Under the pieces are notes generated by a model. That model was not told where the DNA came from, made no database searches, and was given only the letters and a program-made list of their open reading frames with translations. A stretch of DNA of 64,000 bases from Riptortus pedestris (taxonomy: Eukaryota; Arthropoda; Insecta; Hemiptera; Alydidae): positions 63,341,001 through 63,405,000 of the forward strand of contig CM032233.1 in the NCBI GenBank assembly GCA_019009955.1, given 5' to 3'. How positions within the stretch are numbered: position 1 is the stretch's first letter; the number at the start of each line of letters is the position of its first letter. Below, piece after piece: positions 48,130 through 61,000 of the stretch. The translations under genes were made by a program, and so were the position numbers.

Positions 48130-50980
48130 AACATTTGGAGGATGGGATTTATAAATCATCTTTTCAAGGATGTCATATGTCTCTTTATTACACAATGAAT
48201 ATGAGTACTTCTTTATTTCATTTGTGATTTTTGGGACGGGAGTTCACACGCCACTGCAAAATAATCTGTATTATACGTCTAACAATTGTAGACATTATTA
48301 ACTAGACATTAGTATTTACTAGTGTTTTCGATGACACTACTTTTATTCACCACACGTTTTCGTTGGGTTTAATTCGATAATAAATAAGTAGATACATGAA
48401 TTTAGAGGGTATTAGACGCGTATTTCAAAGACTCGTTTTTGACGATTGGATCTTTTTTTTTGCTTATATTCAACTTCCTATCAAGTCTTGGAATTAAAAA
48501 GATTTAAATAAAAGTTGCTTCATCTTCTCAGCTTATTTTTACGGATCCCACCCTCAATGTAGTCACCACCACTTGTTACTCTTCTTGATAGTAAACATTA
48601 TGCAATTCCTTTATTTCTGAAATTACTTCTGGTCTATCTGCGCAGTTCTTTGATAGGTCCAGATATTTATTTTAAGACTCTTCATTCCTTGATTTTCTTT
48701 TACCTTAACGAGAAACAAGTTTAACATTATGGGGCCCTTTGAATTGGTATTGGCCTGGGGCTTTGATGGGACTCCAAAGGGCGAAGGGGGCGAATATAGC
48801 TCTTCACAGAGCTTTGATTTTACAATATCACCTACTAGTTGAAGAAGTATCCATCAACTATAACAGTAGCTCACTAGTGTCCTGGTGAGACTGAACCACC
48901 AAGAAGTAAATTATTATTAATCTCACTAATTCCATTTTCCAGTATTAATTCTAATAACAAATGAGGCATATTAATACGATTATTCTCAAACATCTAATCC
49001 TAGTCATCGTCCAGTAATCCTCTAATAACCAACAGCCATTAAATAAATCACCTATATTGGTGACCATACACCAAAAATGTTCTCCTCAACCATGTAGTCG
49101 AAATATTTGTTGGTTTTCCTGATAGAAGACAAAATGAACTGTTTTTTGTGCTTATTTATTTGAAATATTCTTAAAGGAGGACAACCTTTTCCCATAGCAT
49201 TGCTTCTTAATTTGTAGTAAGAAAGTTTCTCATGGAAGAAACAGGCTTGAAGGCGATAATCTTATTAGACTTGTGAAAATTAACATGCACTTACTAACGT
49301 GTCCTGTAATACCACAATCAGATGTTCTGAGTAAAGTTTATGAAATCCTTCCTTGTTGAAATGTATGTGGTCTTTTGACGCTTAACATTATCAATAATTT
49401 AGTAATCAATATTTCTGCTGTTTTTTTGTTTTTTTAAATTTGGTTATTCTTAAATATATTTTCGTGTATTCGCTACTATGGTTTGCTCCATATAAATAGA
49501 AACCTAATCTTGGAATATTTTTGAGATAATTATCCAGGACCCTACATTCCGGAGGGGGTAATAAACGATTTAACACTGCTTAGAAGGAGAATGAGAATTT
49601 GTTTAAATTTTCATAAAAGCTGGCCAGATCTAATCGATTATACTCAAATACTGCATTTAAAAATTATCAATGGTTTTACCTGATTAAATGAAGAAGGCCT
49701 CATTAAAAAAGGCACCCGTTCTGATGGGGGTTGATTCCTTCGTAAATATGAATACATTATCAATAGCATATATAGTTATGGGTGTGTCTAATTTTTTTCT
49801 CCTTGAAATTCGTTAGTATTTGTTTCTATTTGACAGCATTCCCAAAGAATCGTTTTGTGTATATAGCTGGATAATTAAAATAGTATAAATAAAAATCTCA
49901 AGTATTGTACATTCAAAAAATTCCAATTCAGAATAATTTGTCAACTCATAGTAAACTTCTGTCTAGACAGTATAGCGGTATAAAAAAAAAATCCATCTGA
50001 AAAAAGTGTTACCACAAATGGGCGTCCCAAGTCGGTCGACTGCCCCAATCAGTGTCGGCAACCTACTGTTTACCTCAACTTAAGACACACTTCCATTCTC
50101 ACACTAACTCCACAGAGTCGGTCTCAATCAACGTTTTGCAAAATCTTACCGATCTCAAACGTGTTCTTCAAGACTGATATCATGTATTCACTATAGACTA
50201 TTTTTTAATAAAGCCCTTTTTATATTTAATGTTTCAATATGTATATTATTGTATCTGAAAGCATTGATTAGTCGCCGATATTTTATACATTTTTCATTGA
50301 TCATTATTAATTTTGCTGGTCGTGACGGTGTTGAATCGGGTTTATCAAATAAACATTTTTGTGGCTCTCCGCTATGGCATGAGAAACGAAAAAGTACCGT
50401 GAAACTTCGGTAAAAAAAATCAATCTCTAGACAGAGGTTACAAGAGTGTGTGTGTTTGTACATATATATTCTATGGTAATTAAAGATTTGGGTTTGGTTA
50501 TATTAGATTAAACATTGTTGGGTTTTAAGTATATAATTGTTAAGTATTCTATTATTAAAAATTCATTCTTTATACATAATACATTTTCATTCATTCAGGG
50601 TCATTTCAATATTTTTAACGATTAAACTAAATTCGTTTGTTTACTCGTTATTTATTGTAGATATTGTTGTCTGTAGATATGGTATTGGCACAGTAGCTAA
50701 GTGCTTATAATTTTTTTTGGAGTCGCAAAAGTGTGTATTTGATCAACTTTATAACATTTTTATAATTTTACTTCTGTTATCTATTGTATCATACATGCTA
50801 AAGTTACTGCGAAAAATATTCAGAAAAGTAATAAGCAGTGTATATTAAAAATAAAGAAACACTTTAGTATCAGGTTAAAATATATGACTTATTGTTATCC
50901 GATTACTTTAACTCAGTCACAAGGTCTATCATTAGTCAAGTGGAATAACAATGTAGGGTGTAGATGGATATTTCTAGAAG
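48130..50980. other. Intronic stretch without recognised gene or repeat
   Basis: Mostly AT-rich. A patch near 48730-48810 (GGCCTGGGGCTTTGATGGG) is slightly GC-richer but short. Confidence 0.5.
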
Positions 50981-50989
50981 GGAGAGAAG

Positions 50990-51390
50990 GGTAAGAGTGT
51001 TTTGTGGCCTAGACCAGTCAACACTGAATGTAAACGTGGACCGTAAATTTCGCCGTGGCTCGAGAGCTGGCTGGCAAGAGGATTGACGTGTGCCGAGGGC
51101 CCTCGGCTGAGGAGACGGCCCGGCCAGTATACACATTTAAGAGGGCGATAAACCGCGCTATAAATGCAATTGCAACCGAGCGGATGGGCAACTCCCTGCC
51201 AAGTGGGTGTCTGCTGGCGACTCCTAGATGGGGAATAGAGCCGCCCTCCACCATCGGACTCCTTTACGACAGAACAGTCCATTGTTCACTCAACTACAGT
51301 CGGCGATGTAGGCTAAGACTCCCCTTTTATCCATCTCGCCCCATTATCGCCTTACTTCAGCCCATAGCTTCTGTTCTTCCCACCTTGTGA
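50990..51390. promoter_or_regulatory. Strongest GC-rich island in the window
   Basis: It contains GAGGGCCCTCGGCTGAGGAG, CGGCCCGGCCAG and a perfect palindrome TGCAATTGCA (51165-51174) beside GCTATAAATGC. A 111-codon + frame (51055) and a 102-codon minus frame coexist, so neither is compelling. Candidate enhancer, alternative promoter or unrecognised exon. Confidence 0.35.
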
Positions 51391-51782
51391 TTCATAGTTT
51401 TCCAATAGCAATTTAGGGTATACGGCTGCGGCTCTCGTTTATACCATACCCTACTCTGATGGGATGGCTTCGGATCACCCACAATACAAACGTCCACGTT
51501 GCAAGTTGATGGCTGGTACTCATTCTTAGTAGTTACCTAACAAGAGGTATCTTCCCAAGCAAATGTACGAACCTATGTTATTTACTGGGCAAAGGTTGTG
51601 TGATGTTCTGTTTAGTTGCGTTTTGTTATTTGTTTGCGTTCTTAGTTTGTATTGTTTAATTTTTTCTTGTTACTGTTTTCATTTTTGTATTTTGTTTATA
51701 TACATTGTTTTTGTTTTGTTTTATTTATGAGCAATATCGCCTCGCTGCGAACGCTCCAAAATAAATAAAGGTTGTAAGCTAC

Positions 51783-51893
51783 TTTAGCAGATTTTCCTTA
51801 AGAGGAGACTAAAAATAGAAAATACATGGTGAGATGAGATCATGCCAGAGCGTGGGGAAATATGCTTAGTGTAGGCAGGCCCCATGACGGACT
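51783..51893 (-). mobile_element. Family-A minimal copy: both ends, no body
   Basis: TTTAGCAGATTTTCCTTAAG (3' palindrome end) is followed only about 60 bp later by GGGGAAATATGCTTAGTG and the 5'-end CCCCATGACGGACTTT. An internal deletion has removed nearly the whole body. Confidence 0.65.
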
Positions 51894-52039
51894 TTATAAA
51901 ATATTTATGGATTTATCAATGCGGCAGGAAATCACTGCCTGTATATTTGAAAATTGAGCTAAAAAAAATTAACTTAACGTTCAGCCAGTCTGTTGTTGAC
52001 TATTTGTAAATTATTTGAAGCCAATCCTAGTTATGAATT

Positions 52040-52330
52040 GATTGGCGGAATGGATTGAGTGCCGTTAGAGAGGGGGTGTCTGGACACATCGGCTTCCGGA
52101 GCCAGGGAGAGAATGCGGGCAAGTTAGTGGGGTAGAACACGTGTTTCACATCCCTCCAACCCCCCACCAACCCCCGACTAATCCACCCCGGCCCATCACA
52201 AATATTTATATGCCCAAACCCATCCCATCTACCTATGTGGGAGGCACTTCAGTTTTTATTCCTCCTTTCTACCTATCAGTGCCCTCTTTCAGTCCCATCT
52301 TCGATAATTCACTGACTTAGATTCTTGCCA
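52040..52330. promoter_or_regulatory. GC-richer island with C-rich tract
   Basis: GGCTTCCGGAGCCAGGGAG and a C-rich run (52155-52195) are followed by AATATTTATATGCCC. There is no open frame of note. Possible regulatory DNA. Confidence 0.25.
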
Positions 52331-52493
52331 AGTATGTCGGAAATGGTAGGGAGGTTAGTGATGTTATTGTGGGGCTTTCTCTTTATGAGTCTTTAAGCGA
52401 TCAGGAAGTACAAAAACTACTTTAAACCAGAATTGTACTTATACAATACAAATGTTATTAACTAAAATAAAAGTTGATGTGTTACATAGACTC

Positions 52494-52495
<2 letters not shown>

Positions 52496-52537
<42 letters not shown>

Positions 52538-52561
52538 TTATTTATTATTATTATATATATT
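52496..52561. repeat. (AT)n/(ATTT)n microsatellite
   Basis: TA repeat followed by TTTA and TTA units; no adjacent element recognised. Confidence 0.85.
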
Positions 52562-53450
52562 GAATTAGGTAAATTACTGTTCAAATCAATAACATTTCAA
52601 AAAATATAGCATATAATTGTTTTATGAAAATGCTTAGTGGAATAAACAACAATGGAAGGATTTGGACTGGTTATTTCTACATTTCTGTAGCTTTTGTTCT
52701 GGCTTGGCTAATCTCAAAAGTAGTCGGTTGAGGAACAGCACCACTTATACAATAGTTCCCATAGCACAAATGGCAGTTGGCCTCAAGAAGCAGTCATCCC
52801 GATAATGTTGGTGGCTGAGAAGAACTCATAATAACAACAATCGTTATGAGTTTGGTAAGTGGCCTCATTAAGCTTATAAACGAAAAATAGCTGGTGTCAT
52901 TTGAAGACGCGTTCTCAAAAAATAACTTAGGGATGTTGACTTAATATGACAATGATGTAATGAAAAAACGGAAGTTATCCCAATGTATATTTGGTCATTT
53001 AGAATAGGATTTGGTTTCATGAGACACACCATAATTGCTTTAATACATCATGTTCCATTGCACCGCGATCGTATTTTATAATTGCAAGAGGGCCGAACTA
53101 TTAATTTTCCATAATAGTTTATTTTTTTTCACAGATTTTTTGGGACCACAAGTATTCGGATTCCCATGGTCACATACACGCACAGACCGACACACAGGTC
53201 TACGCGATCCCATATGCTAACTTGCATTTTAACGTATTTTATTTTGGAAAGAGAATAAAGGAGTTAATGAAGTAAAATAAGTCTGGATAAAACTCTGCAC
53301 GAGTGTGTGTGTTTATATACATATAAAGCTGTAAACCTTACAAATTGCATACATTTTAAACTACTTTTTATAGGTAATATTGCCTATTAAAAGTTCTATA
53401 TATTGGCACCACAATTTGATTTATAACTTCCACATTATTGTAATTAAATT

Positions 53451-53632
53451 ATTTATTAACGCCCTCTTTTTGCAACTAAGGCTAGTTGGGACGGGTTATC
53501 TACAGATTGCCACCCTATTCTAGCCAGGGCTAATGATTTTATTTAATGAAGTCCGTCACTAAATAAATTCCTTGCCCAGGCGGGAATCGAACTCGCCACT
53601 CTTGTTTACCATGTGAGATTAAGTTCAATGCT
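53451..53632 (-). mobile_element. tRNA-derived SINE, same family, head degraded
   Basis: The minus strand has the B box (GTTCGATTCCCG), the GACGGACTTC body segment, the CTGTAGATAACCCGTCCC motif and the TTAATAA tail. The A-box end diverges after the B box. Confidence 0.75.
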
Positions 53633-53999
53633 TTAAAAGAATTCTTCATTAATGTTTTGGAATGTATTCATTTAATTCATACATCGCCCTTCATTTTTTG
53701 TGTCTTACTTTGCCAATTTTTTAAGGGCTCAAATGTGCACACTTCGGAAGTGGCCCTTAGAGCATTGATGTAAAGTAGAGTCCTCCTTAACATTGGACTG
53801 TCACGAAAAACAATGTAGGGCGATGTTTGGAATAAATAAATGACCTCTAACATTTGAAAAAAAACTTTTAGTGACTCTTTTAACAAGTCTATTAAAAGTA
53901 TTTACTCTTATAACAAATGTGTTTCATTCCCAAACGGCTCAGTGCTTCTAGACAATGTTTCTAACTATACTACAGCTCAAGGTTTGTTATATGGGTGAG

Positions 54000-54370
54000 G
54001 AGCTTAAAGGAGGGAGTTAAAGTGGAATGTTTGGCTAAACGATTTGCGGGAAAGTTGGAATCTTGTTAGCTGGGTCGGATGAGGAAAGGATATTGGGGTG
54101 GTTAGGGGCTCCTTCTGAAGGAAAAAGGGGGGACCGTGGGAGCGGGGGGCCTGAGCTGCCCCCCTGGCTGCTTGATGGCCCCGCATTGATGATCCCAATT
54201 AAAGGGGAATGGACTTATCTGTTCTAGTTCGTCATCCCTTATGTGGGCGCACATCCTTCAGTCCAATTACCCACTCCCTCAATGCCCTCTCTTCATTTGC
54301 CTCATTTTTATTCGGCACTCACCTACTCTATTCTCCCCTGGGTTTAAGCATTAAAGAGGAGAAGAAGGGG
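54000..54370. promoter_or_regulatory. GC-richer island with GCATTGATGATCCCAATTAAA
   Basis: G-rich strand (GGGGGGCCTGAGCTGCC), then homeodomain-like CAATTAAA near 54196-54203. It is distinctly different in composition from the AT-rich flanks. Short minus-strand frame only, no motif. Confidence 0.25.
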
Positions 54371-54860
54371 GAGGAAGAAGGGAAATAAGAATTATTGTAA
54401 CTGTTGTCCAACAATAATTCACCCAAACAATTTTTTACTTGCTCAATAACTCCGTTTTTACTAAGATTTCCTGTTGGAGAATACAGCCATTGAGGGTTCT
54501 CTTGCGATGCGACTTATCAGACTACTTAATAGGCATAACTTGTTTGTCATAGCATGGCCTTAAAACATTTAGTACCCTCTGCTCCAAGGACTATCAAATT
54601 TCGAATCTCTGGCTTCCTCAAATCATCCCTAAAATCCTCTAAAGTCCATGCCAGAGGCACTCTCTTCAGACTTATAAGGTTGTAGGTATCTTAACCGTTC
54701 GCGGAAGCCTCATGCATCGAGGAAAGGACGAGAAGACCAGGGACGAAATAGAAGCCTAGGCTCACGTTTCGACTACAGCCCATTTTATGTGAAAGAAAAC
54801 CAAGAAACACTTCTTAAAACTTTATATAACATTTTGAAAACAAATACCTTTACTTTCCAA

Positions 54861-54881
54861 TTTTTTTTTTTTTTTTTTTTT
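54861..54881. repeat. Poly-T run
   Basis: 21 consecutive T. Possibly the reverse-oriented tail of an unrecognised retroposed sequence. Confidence 0.8.
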
Positions 54882-55928
54882 AGCACCATCCTTAAAACCC
54901 CACATATAGTGATTTTATAAAATAGGCAACCTGAATATTTGTTTTTATTATTTTAAAATATTAAAAACATATTAGATTCACATGAGCCTGAAATTCTTTA
55001 CTTTCCGTTTTTATTAGCGAACATTCTTCCAAATATTAATGTACATTTCGAAATTCGAATTATGTTTCGAATTACTCTCTATTCAATTTATTATAAAATA
55101 ATTCATCCATTGTGGCGAGCGTTATAAATTTTTCACAAATACCCATTTCAACAGTTAAGAAAATTAGTAGTATTGAATCAATATTTAAATATGAAACAGG
55201 ATGATATCGACTGGATAATAAAATACAGTTCCACTATATATTGGAGGCCAAACTACTAAATTTCTTTATAGTGCTTATGACACTTCAATGCAATTTATTT
55301 TTTCACAATTTGTTGAAGCCACTTAAAACAATATTGAATAGCGGAAAAAGTTCGACAATCCTGAACACATGTGAACATGAAGTGTTGACGAATAGACTGC
55401 GTTAAATTAGTACTCGCAACATATATTAATAAGCAAATCTTAACCATTCGAATTGAATACACATATTTAAAAATATCAATTTTTATACTTATATTATACA
55501 TTTTAATTTCACTTAGCTGAACATCTAACATCAAGCCTGGAGAAGAACTATGCTATTTTATAGCTTGTATAACTCTCCAGAAGTTATAGTTGCCTGGAAT
55601 GGTTGTCGGCTGAGGGTTTGGGCTTGAGATGGCAGAGTCAGATTCATTTAGCTATAAGCAAACGCTCTGTTTTTGCTTCTTCAGATGATGGGGACGGATG
55701 CCCCTAAGTTCTTTATTTTATTAATAGCATATGCAGTAAGTAATTAACTTCTTTGGAGGGCTATGGGCATTATCCTTCTTTAGCATGGGGGGGAGAGATG
55801 GTGATATTTTTCAAGGCCAAGTTGTCTTAGCATGTTACTGTCTATAAATGTGAATGTTTTCGTGAATAAAGGTGGATGTGGGTAACATGAGTAATAATAT
55901 ATATAACCAACCTCTTTGAAAGTATAAA

Positions 55929-56368
55929 AGTCCGTCACGCAGGACCTGCGTAAACTAAGCAGATTTCCCACTTGAAGTTATACAATAGAGAAATCTCCAT
56001 ACGAGAGCCGAACAGTTACGGCAAATGGCCGAACTAGCTTTTGGCGGGAAATTCAGTCATCCGTTATCGGCCCACAATTAATAAAAATGCAAATATCTCG
56101 GTTAGTATTCAAGATAGAGAATAAATGTATAGAACAATATTTATAGTAAATTTAATTTACAATAAGATTGGTCCTATACAATTTTTTGATCCAACGTATA
56201 GTAACGGAGATATTTCAAATTTTCGAAAAAATTCCCCTCCCTAAACCCCCCCTCCCACTGGTCCGATTTCAGCCATTAACGAACTTGATCTGTCGTTTTG
56301 TATAAAACGTTTAAATATCGAGTTTGGTAACGATCAAACAAAAATTGCGACCGCTAGAGCGTCAACAG

Positions 56369-56440
<72 letters not shown>

Positions 56441-56604
56441 TCAACCGCAAAAAAAACCGGTATATTATATATATATAATTTTGAACTGACCTCATTTTCG
56501 TCATCTCCTGGGTAGGATCGATGGACATTTGAAGAAATTTTTCGAAAATCGCGTCATGAGTACGACCTCAATAGCTGATTTCCCTTAAGGGAAATCTGCT
56601 AAAA
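55929..56604 (+). mobile_element. Family-A element (HINE-like), near-complete reference copy
   Basis: The 5' end is AGTCCGTCACGCAGG followed by a short hairpin. AGCAGATTTCCC (55958-55969) is inverted-repeated near the 3' end (56589-56600). The central body runs through GCAAATATCTCGG and GAGTTTGGTAACGATC, then (AT)n at about 56374-56437, then the conserved CCTCATTTTCGTCATCTCC block. It finishes with a 28-nt palindrome centred on CTTAAG (56573-56600) and CTAAAA. No coding potential. The structure fits a non-autonomous Helitron/Helentron-like (INE) element; a foldback DNA transposon is the alternative. Confidence 0.8.
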
Positions 56605-57170
56605 CTACTATCACACTATCAAAAACATTAAATTATTTATAGAAGATACTTTATGGTAATATGTTGACCTTTCATCTACATTTACGTGTACAGTAAACCT
56701 AAATTAGTAAATTGTGGGCTTTCGTATCACATTATCCTGACAATAAAATGACTGTGTGTTGTAATCTTAAGACTCTTTATTTAGCTGAAACCTTAATTTA
56801 TACTTTAAAGCTTTCATATATTTATGGCTATGCCACATCGGAAGATCGATTTATTTAAGTTCACCTGTTAAAAATTGATTGGATTGAAATGAAGCCTAGC
56901 CAAGGGGGCTACATAGTGGTTGGGTATCCATTGGCCACCTGTTGGAATAACAGACCAGACTGTTAGTATAGAGTGATTGGCTGACTTGCAATCTCCCAAG
57001 TACAATGCACCCGCTCCAAGTCTCCTCTAGTGTACATTGTAGACAGTTTATGGTTCTCTCAGGCTATCCTCGGAGATTGAATATTGATATAAGTCCGCCT
57101 GTACCGTTTATAGATAAATTATATTGACTATACTTTCCCCAACGTTAGGTTTTAAATCAAATAGCAAACC

Positions 57171-57190
57171 AAAAAAAAAAAAAAAAAAAA
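57171..57190. repeat. Poly-A run
   Basis: 20 consecutive A in otherwise unremarkable intron sequence. Confidence 0.8.
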
Positions 57191-57285
57191 CATGAACAGT
57201 TTTAGAGGAATCTGTTCTGAAGGATTTTTTCAAACATTTCTATGATTCCTACCTTGTAAAAAAAAAGAAAATGATTTTCATTCAT

Positions 57286-57392
57286 GTTATGGCTACTTTG
57301 GCTAATGGGGACAGGTTATCGACACGTTACTGTCATTTTCTAGCCAAGGATTATGGAGTAAAATAAATTCCTATTAATTTCTTGAAACAAAT
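57286..57392 (-). mobile_element. SINE 3' fragment, same family as 40791, decayed
   Basis: The reverse complement shows the CTTGGCTAGAAAA, ACGTGTCGATAACCTGTCC and ATTAGCC blocks of the SINE body with many changes. No Pol III boxes remain. Confidence 0.5.
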
Positions 57393-57454
57393 GGGTAAAC
57401 AGAAATTTGAACGAATAAAGGTCCGTCCCAAATTACATATGTTAAACTAAAAAA

Positions 57455-57884
57455 AGTCCGTCACGCAGGGGCTGCGTAAACGAAGCAGATTCCCCACGTG
57501 AAGTTATACAATAGAGAACTCTCCATACGAGAGCCGAACAGTTACGGCAAAGGGCCGAACTAGCTTTTGGTGGGAAACAGACATCCGTTATCGGCCCAAA
57601 TTGAATAAAAATGCAAATATCTGGGTTAATGTTCAAGATAGAGAATAAATGTATAGAACAATATTTATAGTAAATTTAAGTTGCAATAAGATTGGTTCTA
57701 TACAATCTTTTGATCCGACGTATGGTAACATGGTAACAGAGATATTTCGAATTTTCGAAAATCCCCCCTCCTACTGTTCCGATTTCAGCCATTAACGAAC
57801 TTGATCTGTCTTATTGCATAAAACGTTTAAATATCGAGTTTGGTAACGATCAAACAAAAATCGCGACCGCTAGAGCGTTAACAG

Positions 57885-57948
<64 letters not shown>

Positions 57949-58074
57949 TTGAACGGACCTCATTTTCGTCATCTCCTGGGTAGGATCAATGGACATTTGA
58001 AGAATATTTTCAAAAATCGCGTCATGAGTACGATCTCAATAGCTGATTTCCCTTAGGGGAAATCTACTAAAACA
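57455..58074 (+). mobile_element. Family-A element, near-complete
   Basis: The 5' hairpin is at 57463-57477 (ACGCAG-GGG-CTGCGT), the AT tract at about 57891-57945, and the 3' palindrome ends at about 58070. It is very similar to the copy 850 bp upstream in the same orientation. Confidence 0.8.
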
Positions 58075-58079
58075 CCAGC

Positions 58080-61000
58080 ATATGAACGAAGTTTTCAAGC
58101 AGTACTTTACCAGGAAAAATATGACCATACCCACATGCTATACCCATTTATATTCGCCTACATATTTAAATTCAAATGCTCACAAAGCTTTAAGACTAGG
58201 CATATATCCTACGATGACCGACTTAATCAATAAGTTTAGTCTATGAGTTAATATACGCACAATCTCTTCTAAGAGAAACAGTTAACCCACAACGTGATTT
58301 TATGTTCAGTGTTTTAGCAAAGTCTGAAAAGTCTATTTAATTGGCATTGTTTACTAATATGATTAGTACCATTAACTTTGTCCATTAGATTTGGAAATGA
58401 ATACGCACAAGGGGTTTTGAGCAACTGTTCGAGGGGCAGGTATACATATTAGTTCGTAGTCAGAGATAAGTTTAAATAGGTAAATGTAAAAATTTGTTGA
58501 ATATTTAATTTTGTACAAGAAGCGTTTTGTGGGTATTTTTTAGGCAATGGATGTATAGAAAACCTCATATATACATACCAATTTGTCTGTAAACGCTCTT
58601 ACCGCTGCATTCTTAATTCATCTTCCATACTTGAAGTTTATATTTTTCTAGGAAGACTAGTTTTCAAGCTCGTTATTATAAACCTGAGAAGGAAGACTGG
58701 TGCTAGAGAATGGCAATATGCAAATTGTTAATATCGACATATACAAGCACTATATAAACACAGAAACCCCTTTAGATCAATTTTTCTGTATCAATATAAT
58801 TGCTAAAATAAAATATCCCGAGTCTCTAAGGATTTGAGGCAATGAATTGCCTTGTCAGATTCGTCGCCCCGGGCCACAAGTCCAACGTGACTCAAAAGAT
58901 AATTCAGAAATGAAGAAAATGCCCATTTACGTAGGTAAGGTGTCATCAAATAAACAAAGCTAAGATATATATCACTGGTCTGTTGAAAGGATGATGGTGG
59001 GTGTAGTTAGAGCCTGAAGTCAAATCAATTTCGAAAACGTATCAACGCTGTCATTTATAATGTTACAAAACAGCTTAATCACTCAGTGAAGTAGCTCCTC
59101 AAGATTCCTGCGAGGTATAAGAAAGTAAGAATCATCCGTGAATTGCAACTTGCATGTCTTTATTATAACCCTGTCATTCCGATCTCCATTAACTACATGA
59201 TAACCCTTGTTTTATGACATCCGCCATTTTTCTAATTACTTTTACTTGAACGAAATGGCCCATCCGGAAGATTTTAAGTTTTTAATGAACGAAGAAAACG
59301 AAATAGTAATCTAAGGACCCGTAATAATTAAATATTTCTAAAATACTAACCCTTAGGTTTATTAATTGAAAATATCTTACCTCTTTTCCGACTGACTAAT
59401 GAACGTAGAATATTTACTTCCGTTCTGGAATGATTTTCGGATGCACTTCTTAATGAACGAAATTAGACATTTGCCTTCTCAAAAAGCCAACATTGTTTTA
59501 GACATTGAGATGAACTCTGGAGCCCTCCATACATAAGTCAAAATTGGCAATAAGACCGTGTTTCAAGTAAATGTTACTTGGGGTGCATAAGTCCCGCTCC
59601 CTAATGGATCGTCAGTTTACTCTCCCGTACTGAAGGTTTTTTAAAGAAGTGTTTAAGATAATAAAGTGAAAAAGAAATTCCACTTTTGATATTTTCAGAA
59701 AAATTATGGGTATCTTAAGATTTTAACCTTTGATGCCACAACTCGATTATAGTATGGTTATCCACAACGGCTTATACTAAAATTAATTATAAAACTAGAA
59801 TTTCTCAATAAAATAGCATTTTAAATTTTGCAGAAACACATTAATTTATTTAAGAACCGCGGTATGGCTTCTGAGGCGTAATTTGAAGCTGCCTGATTTA
59901 TAACCGCTGTCACTCATTTATAATTAGCGAAAATTTTCATGCATACTACAGCCAGGGTGATATATACGATGACAACGTCAATTTTTAAGATATAAACTGG
60001 CAGCTCATAAAGTTAAGGATATTTTAGTGCTGGACAATTAGGAGTTCCAAAGTAGAACGGGCGAAATAAAAGATGTTTGTCTGTGCCAAAAATTTGTCAG
60101 ATTGCTTCCAGCCTTATTCCAAAAAAGTAAATAAACCTTGAAATACGTGGTTAATTAATGGTTCGTAAGTGGACTCAATTAATGCTATATTAGTCACACT
60201 TCAGGAAATTTGTAGGGATTCGAGCTAAATTTTGGAAAGTCCGTCGTCGTAATGACTGCGTATTAAATTGATTTTTAAATACAATATAGGGAAGAAACAT
60301 ATTCTTAAGGAAATTAAACCTTTTGTTATTAAGTTTTTTCCTGAAATAGAACGTATAATTGGTTAAAGCATGCTCGAAAATTCCTTAAAAGTGCTTATTG
60401 AAAAAGTATTATGTACATAAATATGAACCTAAGGCATTTATACTGTTCCCCTTGACCAACTGTCACAGAAATCAAATTAAATACTTCCCTAGTCGATTTC
60501 CTTAAATGTTTACAAGACTGGTGTCACAATCATATAAGCACCGAAGAGTTGTTATTCTACCTTTTCTTTCGGTAAATACATTTAAATTAAAAAAATATTT
60601 GTAATTTAGTAGTTCTAGTTTGATAATTATTTGATGCTCTTCGCCAGTGGAATAATTAAAGGAACTGGAAGTTGTTGTTTATACACTTGGTAATATTATC
60701 GATAGTAAACTATCTAAAGGTCGAAAGGAACTACAACTTAAAATAAATAATATTTCTCCTATTGTTCCTATTGCGTTAACTGTTCGTATCTACTTGCACC
60801 TGCCTTTTCCTCTTAACCCTTTCGTTGTGTAGTTCGTAACTTACAATATTATGTTCAGTTGCAAATATGATCTCTCATACTTGTCTTTTACGAAAAAAGC
60901 GATTATCAACAATTAACTGGTATTATTGTGAAGGTAGGCTCAGAATAGCAAAAATAACAAAAGAAAGTGAGCTGATCTATGCTGTTGGACATTCGATCGA

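Noticed and set aside
51055..51390. 111-codon + strand ORF as a gene
   Set aside because: The opposite strand is equally open and no protein family is recognisable; kept only as a GC-rich island.
56573..56600. Palindrome ending family-A copies as a transcription terminator
   Set aside because: It recurs only as the 3' end of family-A elements, so it is an element terminus.
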